Origin: Indioceanicola profundi
GTDB taxonomy: Bacteria > Pseudomonadota > Alphaproteobacteria > Azospirillales > Azospirillaceae
DNA: 64,000 nucleotides
Direction: 5' to 3'
Assembly: GCF_003568845.1 (NCBI RefSeq)
Contig: NZ_CP030126.1
Span: forward strand, 1,825,001 to 1,889,000
Both the position numbers and the translations under genes were made by a program. Below are positions 23,793 to 32,737 of this stretch, in pieces; within the stretch, counting starts at the first letter, position 1; each line of letters starts with the position of its first letter. The notes beneath the pieces are model-generated. The model ran no database searches. It had not been told where the DNA came from and saw nothing but the letters and a program-made list of their open reading frames with translations.

Positions 23793-25994
23793 TCAGAAGC
23801 TCCACCGCGCCTGGACGGTCCAGGTGCGCCCATCGCCTGGGGTGACGAGCCATGCACGGCGGTAGCCTGCGGCGGTAGGTTCGCTGAAGCGCACGGCTAC
23901 GGGCGGCGAGCGGTCGTCCAGCAGGTTCTGTACGCGCAGGGTCAGGCGAAGACCCTGATGCTCCAGCCCCGTCCAGGCGTTGAGCTTCCCGTCGGCGGGA
24001 ATCCAGGAGAGGTTCGAGTTCTCCGTATACTGCTTAGACTGCCACAGCCATTCGCCGCCCAGGAACCAGCCAAGGCCGGCAGCGACGGGCAGGTCGGCCG
24101 AATACTGGCCGCTGGCGACGAGCTGGTGTTTGGACTGGCGGGGCAGAGCGAGGCCAGAGATGTCGCCGTCCGGCGCGAAGGACGGGATGTCGCGATAATC
24201 CGGGTCCTGATAGTCGCGGAACTCGGCATCCACGTAGCTGTAGGCTAAGCGCAGATCCAACCCGTCCGCCGGCACGGCGGCAATCTCCAGCTCGAAGCCG
24301 CGGCTGCGGCTGCGGGCGGCATTGTTGGTATAGAAATTGTTGTTGGTGCCGGCGGTGCTGGCGGCGACGACCTGCTGGTCCGTCCAGTCGATCCAGAACA
24401 GGGCGCCATTGGCCGTCAGCCGCCCGTCGAGCCAGGTGGTCTTCGCACCGACCTCATAGGTCCAGTTCGTTTCGGGATCGAAACTACGCTCTTCCTCGAA
24501 CAGGTTCGCCATGGTGCTGAAGCCGCCGCTCTTGGCCCCCTTGGCGACGCTGGCATAGAGGAGCACGTCCTCCGTCGCCTGCCAGTCGGCCACGAAGCGC
24601 GGGGTCCACATGGTCCATGCATTGTCCAGGGCAATGGGATTGCCGTTGCGGTCCAGGCTGGTCGTCTGGAACTCCTTCCAGTCGCGCTGCCAACGCAGAT
24701 CGGCCGTCAGCCCCACATCCGGCAGGACCTGCCAAGTGACCGAGCCGTAGGCGGCGAGGCTGTCCGTTTCCTCATTCGTACGCGGCAGACCGGCCGTCGC
24801 CGTCTGGCCGGACCAGAACTCGATGTTCCGCCGCTCCGTCTCATTGTCGAAGCGGTACCAGCTCGCCCCCGCAACCCAGGTCAGCGGCCCGCCCTCCCCG
24901 CCCAGCAGGCGAAATTCCTGGCTGGCGTCCCAGCGGTCGGTGAGTTGGCCGGCCTGGGAAATCAGGGCCGGGCTGTAGTCGTTGTCGCGGTTGAACTCGT
25001 TGGTTTCAGCATTGAAGGCGCTGATGCTGGTCAAGGTGGCTAAGGGCAACCGGTAATTGATCGTCGCAGCCGTCCGCCAGGCATCGCGGGCGAAGCCGAA
25101 ATGCTCCGCATTGGCGGCCATGGAGGCCGGAACGCCATCCGGTATTTCCCCGCAGAACTGGCTGAGGCTGCCGGAGGGCTGCCCGTTCACCAGCCGCGGT
25201 TCGCAGTTCGTGGCCAGGTACCAGCCCTTGGGCTGTCCGTCGTCATCCTCGGCATAGGAGACGCGCAGGACGGCCTCCAGGCTGTCGGTGGGGGTGGCGC
25301 GTAGGGTCAGGGCGCCAGCCACCGACCGCTCTGACCCGATGTCGGGACCGCCAGGCACGGGGTTGCTGTAGAAGCCGCCATATTCATCCAGGGCGAAGCT
25401 GGCGCGGGCGGCCAGTTTTCCGGGGATCAGCGGGGCGGAGACGCCGACGGACAGCTCCCGCCGGTCCTTCGTACCGATGCCGCCTTCGATGAAGCCTTCC
25501 ACCGTGTCGCCCGGCTTCCTTGTGACGAGGTTCACCGCGCCGCCGAAGCTGTTGCGCCCGAACAGAGCGTTCTGAGGGCCTTTCAGCACCTCCACCCGCT
25601 CCAGATCGTCCAGGAACAGGTTGATGGAGCTGCGGCCGGAAATGTAGACGCCGTCCAGGAAGAAGCCCACCGAAGGCTCCTCTCCCACGCCGGGCTGGGT
25701 CAGGCCCCTGATGGCCGGGGCCGGATTGAAGCGGCCGAAGGGGTCGCTGACCACCAGCCCCGGCGCGCGGGTTGCGATGCCGGCGATGCTTTCGATCTGC
25801 GCCCGCTCGATCTCCGCGGCGGTGAAAACGGCCAGGGAGACCGGCGTGCTCTGCGCCGCTTCGTCCCGCTGGCGCGCGGTCACCACGATTTCCTCCACCG
25901 GGCCTCTGGATTGGGCCAGGGCGGGCGCGGTCAGGGCAAGGGGGCTGGCCGCCGCCAGCAGCAAGGCGGTGGACAGAGGGCTGGACCGGGTCAT
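23793..25994 (-). CDS. TonB-dependent outer-membrane receptor (second)
   Basis: 733-residue receptor with signal peptide (cleavage after ALAQ near residue 28), TonB box PVEEIVVTARQRDE, plug blocks APAIRGLTQPG and VLKGPQNALFGRNSFGGAVN, and a beta-barrel ending in ARWSF. It is related in style to the receptor encoded at 15.6 kb but not a recent duplicate. It starts 105 bases after bioB on the same strand; the intergenic part has no AT-rich Fur-like box that I can see. Downstream come an RHH gene and two PepSY reductase-like genes, which favours an iron-siderophore or haem ligand over the organic compound suggested for the first receptor. Confidence 0.9.
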   Translation of the reverse strand: MTRSSPLSTALLLAAASPLALTAPALAQSRGPVEEIVVTARQRDEAAQSTPVSLAVFTAAEIERAQIESIAGIATRAPGLVVSDPFGRFNPAPAIRGLTQPGVGEEPSVGFFLDGVYISGRSSINLFLDDLERVEVLKGPQNALFGRNSFGGAVNLVTRKPGDTVEGFIEGGIGTKDRRELSVGVSAPLIPGKLAARASFALDEYGGFYSNPVPGGPDIGSERSVAGALTLRATPTDSLEAVLRVSYAEDDDGQPKGWYLATNCEPRLVNGQPSGSLSQFCGEIPDGVPASMAANAEHFGFARDAWRTAATINYRLPLATLTSISAFNAETNEFNRDNDYSPALISQAGQLTDRWDASQEFRLLGGEGGPLTWVAGASWYRFDNETERRNIEFWSGQTATAGLPRTNEETDSLAAYGSVTWQVLPDVGLTADLRWQRDWKEFQTTSLDRNGNPIALDNAWTMWTPRFVADWQATEDVLLYASVAKGAKSGGFSTMANLFEEERSFDPETNWTYEVGAKTTWLDGRLTANGALFWIDWTDQQVVAASTAGTNNNFYTNNAARSRSRGFELEIAAVPADGLDLRLAYSYVDAEFRDYQDPDYRDIPSFAPDGDISGLALPRQSKHQLVASGQYSADLPVAAGLGWFLGGEWLWQSKQYTENSNLSWIPADGKLNAWTGLEHQGLRLTLRVQNLLDDRSPPVAVRFSEPTAAGYRRAWLVTPGDGRTWTVQARWSF

Positions 25995-26099
25995 GATCGG
26001 AGCGTCGCGTGTTAATGGGACGTTGCGGCGGCAGCCCGGTAGCAGGTGCGGGGTCGCCTGTAAAGGCGGATGGGTTCTCACCTGCCGCCCGATGCCGCC

Positions 26100-27086
26100 T
26101 TACCCCTCCATCGGCCGCATGCCGAGCCGGGCAAGCAGGGCCATGTCCTTGTCGGCCTGGGGGTTGGGGGTGGTCAGCAGGCGTTCGCCATAGAAGATGC
26201 TGTTGGCGCCGGCCAGGAAGCACATGGCCTGCATCTGCTCATTCATGTCCTCACGCCCGGCGGAAAGCCGGACCATGCTGGCGGGCATGGCGATGCGGGC
26301 GACCGCAATGGTGCGCACGAATTCGAACGGGTCCAGCCCACGGCCGTCCGCCAATGGCGTGCCCTGCACCTGGACCAACAAGTTCACCGGCACGGATTCG
26401 GGGTGCTTGGGCAGGGTGGCAAGCTGGTGGATCAGCCCGACGCGATCCGCCCTCCCCTCTCCCATCCCGACGATGCCGCCGCAGCAGACATTGATCCCGG
26501 CATCCCGCACCAGCGCCAGCGTGTCCAGCCGCTCCTGATACGTCCGGGTCGTGATGATCTCCCCATAGAACTCCGGGGAGGTGTCCAGATTGTGGTTGTA
26601 GTAGTCCAGGCCGGCATCCTTCAGACGCCGGGTCTGATCGGCATTGAGCATGCCCAGCGTAACGCAGGTTTCCATACCCAGCGCCTTGACGCCCTCGACC
26701 ATGGCGCAGACGGCGTCCATGTCGCGGTCCTTGGGGCTGCGCCAGGCCGCCCCCATGCAGAAGCGGCTCGCCCCGCGTTCCCTGGCCGCCCGCGCCTCCG
26801 CCAGCACCCGATCCACCTCCATCAGCTTGGAGGCGGTAAGGCCGGTCTCGTAGGAGGCCGATTGCGGGCAGTAGGCGCAATCCTCCGGACAGCCGCCGGT
26901 CTTGATCGACAGCAGGGTGGAAATCTGGACTTCCGCCGGGTCGAAGAACTGCCGGTGCAGGTCCGCAGCCCGGAACATCAGATCCGGGAACGGCAGGTCG
27001 AAAAGGGCGGCCACCTCCTCCCGCGTCCAGTCGTGGCGGATCGGGCTGGTCCGGGCCGGGGCGGCGGCATCAAGGGCAAGCGTCAT
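26100..27086 (-). CDS. bioB: Biotin synthase
   Basis: 328-residue radical SAM enzyme that inserts sulfur into dethiobiotin to make biotin. The cluster motif CPEDCAYC gives Cys66, Cys70 and Cys73 for the [4Fe-4S]-SAM cluster. Later blocks ([44 protein letters not shown]) are those of BioB and carry the residues for the auxiliary [2Fe-2S] cluster. Length is typical. No other bio gene (bioA, bioD, bioF) is in the window, so biotin synthesis here is either split across the genome or partial. The gene stands between divergent methyltransferase DNA and a downstream TonB receptor. Confidence 0.96.
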   Translation of the reverse strand: MTLALDAAAPARTSPIRHDWTREEVAALFDLPFPDLMFRAADLHRQFFDPAEVQISTLLSIKTGGCPEDCAYCPQSASYETGLTASKLMEVDRVLAEARAARERGASRFCMGAAWRSPKDRDMDAVCAMVEGVKALGMETCVTLGMLNADQTRRLKDAGLDYYNHNLDTSPEFYGEIITTRTYQERLDTLALVRDAGINVCCGGIVGMGEGRADRVGLIHQLATLPKHPESVPVNLLVQVQGTPLADGRGLDPFEFVRTIAVARIAMPASMVRLSAGREDMNEQMQAMCFLAGANSIFYGERLLTTPNPQADKDMALLARLGMRPMEG

Positions 27087-27234
27087 GGCGGGTCATGCTG
27101 TTCCGACAGGGACCAGCCGGGTAGCAGGGATCGGGCACCGCTGTCCAGGCGGACGAGATGCCCCACCCTGTTGACCCCGTGACCACGGATCGCCATTACC
27201 TTCGGACGATTTCCGATCCAGGTCCGACACCGAC

Positions 27235-28422
27235 ATGCCCACCCTTCCCGACGCCCTGGCCGAGCTGCGCGGCCTGATCCTGGATTCCGAGCGCTTCGTG
27301 CGGGCGGTCGCCTCCGGACGGCAGCGGAACACGACTGTGCCCTGGCGGCGGCTGGAGCTGCGCCCGGTGGAGCTGAAGGCCGGGCGGCACCTGCAATCCG
27401 TCGCCTATGACGAACGACAGGCCCATACCAGCAACGCCCTCTACGGGCCGGCGGCCGAACAGGCGGTGGATGCCCATCTGGCCCTGCCCTTCGGAAACTG
27501 GCATGTGGAAACGACGGACGGGACGGTACAGCTTCGCGTCACAAAGAAGGGCGAGGCCATGGTCCATCGCGACAAGTCCCGTACCGGCGCACAGAAGCTG
27601 GACCACAACCGCGCCAAACAGCGCGTGCTGGACCCGGCCGACCCCTTCTGGCAGGCGGTCGGCATCGCCGGGCCGGACGGGCGGATCAAGCCGTCGCGCA
27701 TGGACAAGTACCGGCAGGTGGAAGCCTTCGTCCACGCGCTGGACGCCACGCTGAAGCAGGAGAAGCTGCCCGCCGATCGACCCCTGCGTGTGGTCGATCT
27801 CGGCTGCGGCAACGCCTACCTGACCTTCGCCGCCTACCGGTTCCTGACCAGCGTGCGCGGGCTGGAGGTGGAGCTGACGGGCGTGGACGTGAAGCGCCAG
27901 GCCAAGGAGCGCAATACCGAACTGGCGGAGCAGCTCGGCTGGACCGGCCTCAACTTCGTTGAGGGCACCATCGCCGGGGCCGATGTGGATGGGGCGGACG
28001 TGGTGCTGGCGCTGCATGCCTGCGATACGGCGACGGACGATGCGCTGGCAAGGGCCGTGACTTGGCAGGCTCCGTTCGTGCTGGCCGCCCCCTGCTGCCA
28101 CCACGATATCCAATCCCAGATCAAGGCGCAGGCGGAACCGCCGGCACCCTGGGCCATGATGCTGCGCCACGGCATCCTGCGGGAGCGGTTCGCCGACGTG
28201 TTGACGGACACGCTGCGGGCGGCCCTGCTGCGTCAGGCCGGGTACAAGGTGGATGTGGTGGAGTTCGTGGGCAGCGAGCACACGCCGCGCAACACGCTGC
28301 TGCGGGCCGTGCGCACCGGCGCTGCCCCGGACCCCGCCGTCGCGGCGGAGTACGGGGAGCTGACCCGGAGCTGGGGCGTCAGGCCCAAGCTGGCCGAGCT
28401 GCTGGACAGGCCGTCATTCTGA
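27235..28422 (+). CDS. SAM-dependent methyltransferase (METTL-like, Methyltransf_32)
   Basis: 395-residue class I SAM methyltransferase. A central SAM-binding region has VVDLGCGNAYLTF near residue 186-198, then a GVDVKRQ acidic-strand motif and the block VLALHACDTATDDAL. A further APCCHHDIQ motif near residue 284 matches the Methyltransf_32 group, whose members may act on RNA or protein. The N-terminal 150 residues, with GAQKLDHNRAKQR, look like a substrate-recruiting domain. The gene is monocistronic, divergent from bioB and convergent with an FKBP gene. The substrate is not identifiable from sequence. Confidence 0.85.
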   Translation: MPTLPDALAELRGLILDSERFVRAVASGRQRNTTVPWRRLELRPVELKAGRHLQSVAYDERQAHTSNALYGPAAEQAVDAHLALPFGNWHVETTDGTVQLRVTKKGEAMVHRDKSRTGAQKLDHNRAKQRVLDPADPFWQAVGIAGPDGRIKPSRMDKYRQVEAFVHALDATLKQEKLPADRPLRVVDLGCGNAYLTFAAYRFLTSVRGLEVELTGVDVKRQAKERNTELAEQLGWTGLNFVEGTIAGADVDGADVVLALHACDTATDDALARAVTWQAPFVLAAPCCHHDIQSQIKAQAEPPAPWAMMLRHGILRERFADVLTDTLRAALLRQAGYKVDVVEFVGSEHTPRNTLLRAVRTGAAPDPAVAAEYGELTRSWGVRPKLAELLDRPSF

Positions 28423-28431
28423 GGGTCCGCC

Positions 28432-28944
28432 TCAACGCGGCGGCATGGCGGCCGGATCGACGATCTCCAGCAATTCCACCTTGAAGATCAGCGTGGAGTT
28501 CGGCGGGATGGAACCCGGCACGCCGCGGGCGCCGTAGGCCAGTTCGGCCGGGATCACCAGTTCGCGCGTTTCCCCGACTCGCATCATCCCGACGCCCTCG
28601 GTCCAGCCGGGGATCACGCCGCTCAGCGGGAAGCTGATCGGCTCACCACGCTCGTAGGAGCTGTCGAAGACAGTGCCGTCGATCAGCCGGCCCTCGTAAT
28701 GCACCAGCACGGCATCGCTGGATTTAGGCGACTTGGCGCCGAACTCGCCGTCTTTGACGATGCGGTACTGCAGGCCGCTGGGCGTCGTGCGCCAGCCCTT
28801 CTTCTTGCCATTCTCGATCAGGAACTGCTTCTGCGGATCGGTTTCCGCCTGGGCCGGTGCCGACTGGTCCTGGGCCAGGGCGAGCGACATCGGCGCACAG
28901 AAGGCGAAAAGCGCCAGGGCTGCGGCTGCGGTGCGGACGCTCAT
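28432..28944 (-). CDS. FKBP-type peptidyl-prolyl cis-trans isomerase, exported
   Basis: 170 residues with a signal peptide (about residues 1-24, LALAQ) and a C-terminal FKBP domain. Recognisable are [22 protein letters not shown], the [14 protein letters not shown] loop and the [11 protein letters not shown] end motif. The domain catalyses proline isomerisation in protein folding. The N-terminal linker contains [22 protein letters not shown], the standard FkpA/Mip-style lead-in, without the long dimerisation helix. It should reside in the periplasm. It converges on the methyltransferase gene and shares a strand with the following peptide-binding protein. Confidence 0.92.
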   Translation of the reverse strand: MSVRTAAAALALFAFCAPMSLALAQDQSAPAQAETDPQKQFLIENGKKKGWRTTPSGLQYRIVKDGEFGAKSPKSSDAVLVHYEGRLIDGTVFDSSYERGEPISFPLSGVIPGWTEGVGMMRVGETRELVIPAELAYGARGVPGSIPPNSTLIFKVELLEIVDPAAMPPR

Positions 28945-29033
28945 GGGGCGACTCTCCGTGGTCTCGGGTCTTTGATTGTCAGGCGCGGGATCATGGTCGG
29001 ATCGGCGGCCCGCCGCAAGCCCGCAACACGTCC

Positions 29034-30758
29034 CTACCTGTCCTCCGCCCGGCGCCAGTTCTCGATGCCCATGGTGCTTTCGAACTGATGGCCCGTTGGC
29101 TCCACCCCTTCCAGCCAGAGGGGCATGAAATAGGGCTGCGACAAGAAGAAGATCGGCAGGGCCGGCAGCTCTTCCGCATACAGGGTCTGCATTTCGGACC
29201 AGAGCGCCTGGTTCGCCGATGGATCGCAGACCTGTCCGATCTGGTCCAGTATCCGGTCCATCCGCGGATTGCTGTAGCCGAGGAAATTCTGCCCGCTCCA
29301 CCCATTCTCCGCCGTGGGGATCTGGCGGGAATGCAGCACGGTGTCCTGGGGATCGTGCGGCAGGGATATCCAGGAGAACAGGGCCGCCCCATTGAAGCGT
29401 CGCTCCTGCAGGATCTCGCCGAACAGCACCCGCGCCGTCGCGTTCTTCAGGATGGTGCGGACGCCGATCTGGCGCCAGCTGTCCTCGATGAACTGCTGCT
29501 CCAACTCGATGGTACGGTCCCCGGCGCCGGCCCAGAGCTCGATCTCCAGCGGAACCCCGTCCTCGTTACGGCGGATGCCGTCCTGTCCCGCGCGCCAGCC
29601 CGCCTGATCCAGCAGCCAGCCCGCGCGGACCGGATCGTACGGATATCTGTACACATCCTTCTCATAGCCCCTGTCCATGGGATGGATGTCCGCGTGGGCC
29701 AGGATATTGCGGCCGTAGAAGAGCCGATCATTGATCCGCAGCCGGTTCAGCGCATGCAGCAGGGCCCGCCGGACCCGCACATCGCCCAGGGCCGGATGAT
29801 CATGATTCAGGTCGAGGTGCCGGTACGCGAAGCCGGGCTGCCACAGGATCTTGAACCGGTGCTGCTGCCGCGGTTCCAACTGGGCCGCCCGTTGGACCGT
29901 GAAGCCGTACTCGCCCGACACATAGTCCACCTCGCCGTTCAGCAGCGCCTGTTCCAGCCTCTCGGAATTCTCGATGGTGCGGACAACGATCCGGTCGAAA
30001 TACGGCTTGCGACCGTACCAGGTCGGATTGCGCTCCAGGACGATGGAGGCACCTGCCTCCACCCGCGTCACCCGGTAGGGACCGAACCAGAGACCGGGAT
30101 TGGTCGTGTCGCTTTCATAGCGGCTGGAAACTTTGTAGTTGGCCGGGTCCCGCTCATAGGCCGCCCGCTCAACATGCTCCGGCAGCAGGATCAGGCCCTT
30201 CGAGTTCTCCGGCGTGCATGTATTGGGCTGGCGGTAGAGGATGAAGGTCTTTTCATCCGCCACCTCCAGCTTCACAACGTCCTTGGTGAAGAAATCCTGC
30301 TCGATGACGCCAACGGCCGGGTTGCTGCCGACTTCCCAGGTAAAGGCGACGTCCCGGGTCGTGACCGGCGTTCCGTCGCCCCAGACGGCGTCGGGACGCA
30401 GCGTGAAGCGAACCGCGACCGCCTTTCGTCCGTCGGGCAGCGTGACGTCCCTGATGCGGCCGTTCTTCCGGCTCGGCAGTTCGGTGCAGAGCGCACAGTA
30501 GAGCCGCCAGTCCTTATCGTAGGCCGTCAGCGGCCGATAGGTCATCCAGCCCACATAGGAGCGGATGCCCTGGCCATTGAAGTTAGGGTGGAAGCTGCCG
30601 GGATATTCCGAGACGCCGATGCGCAGTTCCTTGGAGTCGGGCGCCGCTTCCGCTGCCTGCGCCGGCTCCGGAGCAAGCCCGTTCCCGACCGGACCCGAAA
30701 TGAGGATACCAAGGAAACCCAGGGCCGCTGCGGCAAATTCGAAAGTGGTCGTGCGCAT
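29034..30758 (-). CDS. Extracellular solute-binding protein, family 5 (orphan)
   Basis: 574-residue periplasmic binding protein of ABC transporters for oligopeptides, nickel and similar ligands. A signal peptide ends near AQAAEA (residue about 38). Typical SBP_bac_5 blocks are visible: the opening with FRIGVSEY-like [15 protein letters not shown], the core [30 protein letters not shown], and [19 protein letters not shown] in the middle. ATG 30758 gives a sound signal peptide. No permease or ATPase gene is beside it, so it either serves transporters encoded elsewhere or has become an orphan receptor. Confidence 0.9.
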   Translation of the reverse strand: MRTTTFEFAAAALGFLGILISGPVGNGLAPEPAQAAEAAPDSKELRIGVSEYPGSFHPNFNGQGIRSYVGWMTYRPLTAYDKDWRLYCALCTELPSRKNGRIRDVTLPDGRKAVAVRFTLRPDAVWGDGTPVTTRDVAFTWEVGSNPAVGVIEQDFFTKDVVKLEVADEKTFILYRQPNTCTPENSKGLILLPEHVERAAYERDPANYKVSSRYESDTTNPGLWFGPYRVTRVEAGASIVLERNPTWYGRKPYFDRIVVRTIENSERLEQALLNGEVDYVSGEYGFTVQRAAQLEPRQQHRFKILWQPGFAYRHLDLNHDHPALGDVRVRRALLHALNRLRINDRLFYGRNILAHADIHPMDRGYEKDVYRYPYDPVRAGWLLDQAGWRAGQDGIRRNEDGVPLEIELWAGAGDRTIELEQQFIEDSWRQIGVRTILKNATARVLFGEILQERRFNGAALFSWISLPHDPQDTVLHSRQIPTAENGWSGQNFLGYSNPRMDRILDQIGQVCDPSANQALWSEMQTLYAEELPALPIFFLSQPYFMPLWLEGVEPTGHQFESTMGIENWRRAEDR

Positions 30759-30885
30759 TCCGGCATCATTGCTGAATCCGCACCCGAAATCCACCGGTCC
30801 GGTTGCCCACGCACCCGCCGCCGATCATCGCGCCATCGGAGGCCCGACGACCGGGACGGGAGCGTCTCGGATGTCCGGTCCCGCC

Positions 30886-32490
30886 CTATTCCTCGATCCG
30901 CGGCAGGTCGGAGGTGGCGGGGCCGGTGAGAAGCTTGCCGTCGGCGGCATAACGGCTGCCGTGGCAGGGGCAGTCCCAGCTCTTTTCCAGCTCGTTGAAA
31001 TGGACGGTGCAGCCGAGATGGCGGCAGGTGGCGGACAGCCGGATGACCTCGCCGTTGTCGTCGCGGTAGGCGGCCACCAGCTGGCCCTTCTCGCGGATGA
31101 TCGCCCCGCCGCCCACGGGAATTGCCGCTTCGGTCATGACTTCGGCACCGCCGCCGAAGGCGAACTCGCGGGCGTTGTCCAGATTCTCCCGAACGAACTC
31201 GCTGAGGTTCCGGGTCATCTTGCGGGTGGGATCATAGAGGCCCGCCCAGCTGTTGTGCCGCCCCTGGAGCAGATCGGTGATCAGCATGCCGGCAATCGTG
31301 CCATGGGTCATTCCCATGCCGCTGTCGCCGGTGGCGATCATGATGTTCGCCGTATTGGCAGGGTCGCGGCCAATGAAACCCAGCCCGTCGAACGGTTCCA
31401 TCACCTGACCGGACCAGCGGTAGACCGTTTCCGTCGCCATGGGGAAGTGCTTGCGCGCCCAGTCCTCCAGCCGGACGAGGCGCTGCTGCATGTCATGGGC
31501 CTCGCCGTTCTTATGGTCCTCTCCGCCGACGATCAGGATGTCGTCGCCGCTGCCGTCCTGGGCGGGTTGCAGGCGGACATAGTGGTAGTCCTCGCGGGTG
31601 TCCCACCACAGCGCTGGCTCCACGCTGCCTTTGGGCAGTCGCAAAGCCACGACGTAGGTCCGGTACGGTCCCTGTTTGGAGTGAACGGCGAATTTATCCA
31701 CCACCGGGGAATTGGTGGCGATCACGCAGGCCTGGGCGCGCAGGGAGCGTCCCTCACTGTCATGGATGATGGCCAGCTCGCCCCCTTCCACCTCGACGAT
31801 GCAGTGGCCGGTGACCAGCAGCCCGCCCATGGCGGTGATGGCCTTGGCCAAGCCGTTCAGATACTTCATCGGGTGGAACTGGCCCTGGCGGGGAAAGCGC
31901 AGCGCGGGGCCGGCATAGGTGCCGGGCAGCCGGAAATCCTCGATCAGCGCCACATCGCCCAGACCGGCCCGGTGCGCCGCTGCCAATTCCTCCTCCAGCA
32001 GCTCCCGCCGGTCCTCCGGAGCCAGGAACAGATAACCGTCCACCCGGCGGAAGTCGCAGTCGATCTTCTCGTGCGCGACAATCCGCTCGATCAGGTCGAT
32101 GGCGGCCGTGTGGCTCTCCGCGGCAAGGCGCGCGCCCTCTTCCCCGTGCTGGGTCTCCAGAAAGCTGTAGCGGTCGTCGATTGCGTTCGACAGGTGGGCG
32201 GTCGTGCGGGAGGTCTCGCCGCCGCCGATCTCCCCCTTGTCCACCACCATCACCTTCCGGCCCTCCCGCGCCAGCAGATAGGCGGTGGTCATGCCTGCGA
32301 TGCCCGCCCCGACCACCACCACGTCGGCGGGGGGGCGGCGGTCGATCAAGCTATGCGGCGCGAAATTGAGCGTGTCCGCCATCGTCAGGCCGGATTCGCT
32401 GGGCGGCTCGTCCGGGTGGGGCAAGTAGGTCTGCGCTTCCGGCCAGGGCGCCGTGTCCATCCAGAGGGAAATCGTACGGGCAACGGGCAT
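30886..32490 (-). CDS. FAD-dependent oxidoreductase with C-terminal Rieske domain
   Basis: 534-residue fusion. N-terminal FAD fold: VVVVGAGIAGMTTAYLLAREGRKV near residues 56-79 and the DAO-type C-terminal FAD block MIATGDSGMGMTHGTIAGML. A C-terminal Rieske domain has CRHLGC, and CPCHGSRY about 18 residues later, i.e. the Cys-x-His and Cys-x2-His ligands of a [2Fe-2S] cluster. Family members are amine or amino-acid type oxidoreductases that pass electrons to the Rieske centre; the substrate is unknown. ATG 32490 follows GGAGAGG. It diverges from nadE. An electron-transfer partner is not encoded nearby. Confidence 0.92.
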   Translation of the reverse strand: MPVARTISLWMDTAPWPEAQTYLPHPDEPPSESGLTMADTLNFAPHSLIDRRPPADVVVVGAGIAGMTTAYLLAREGRKVMVVDKGEIGGGETSRTTAHLSNAIDDRYSFLETQHGEEGARLAAESHTAAIDLIERIVAHEKIDCDFRRVDGYLFLAPEDRRELLEEELAAAHRAGLGDVALIEDFRLPGTYAGPALRFPRQGQFHPMKYLNGLAKAITAMGGLLVTGHCIVEVEGGELAIIHDSEGRSLRAQACVIATNSPVVDKFAVHSKQGPYRTYVVALRLPKGSVEPALWWDTREDYHYVRLQPAQDGSGDDILIVGGEDHKNGEAHDMQQRLVRLEDWARKHFPMATETVYRWSGQVMEPFDGLGFIGRDPANTANIMIATGDSGMGMTHGTIAGMLITDLLQGRHNSWAGLYDPTRKMTRNLSEFVRENLDNAREFAFGGGAEVMTEAAIPVGGGAIIREKGQLVAAYRDDNGEVIRLSATCRHLGCTVHFNELEKSWDCPCHGSRYAADGKLLTGPATSDLPRIEE

Positions 32491-32737
32491 GGGCGCCTCT
32501 CCATCAAGATCGGGGTCCGCCGGAGTCCGGCCGGAAGGGGGATGCCCGCTCAACATGGGCGGTTTGAGGATGGTTCCGGCCGTGATTCCAGGCCAGGCTC
32601 CCTTGCCAAAAGCCGGTCCCGATGTGGCAGACTGGAGTTGTGCCACGCCACGCGAGGCACGGTTGACGCCTTATGCTCGCCGCGAGCATAAGGAATCGCA
32701 TTTTGGGCTGCCGGCCCGGGAACAGGAAAAGACCGAT

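Noticed and set aside
25995-26099. A cobalamin-riboswitch-like stretch before the second TonB receptor (GGTGAGAACC and CTGCCGCCGCAAC on the minus strand)
   Set aside because: The spacing between the two pieces is wrong and the GCCACTG box is absent; the similarity is only a GC-rich coincidence.
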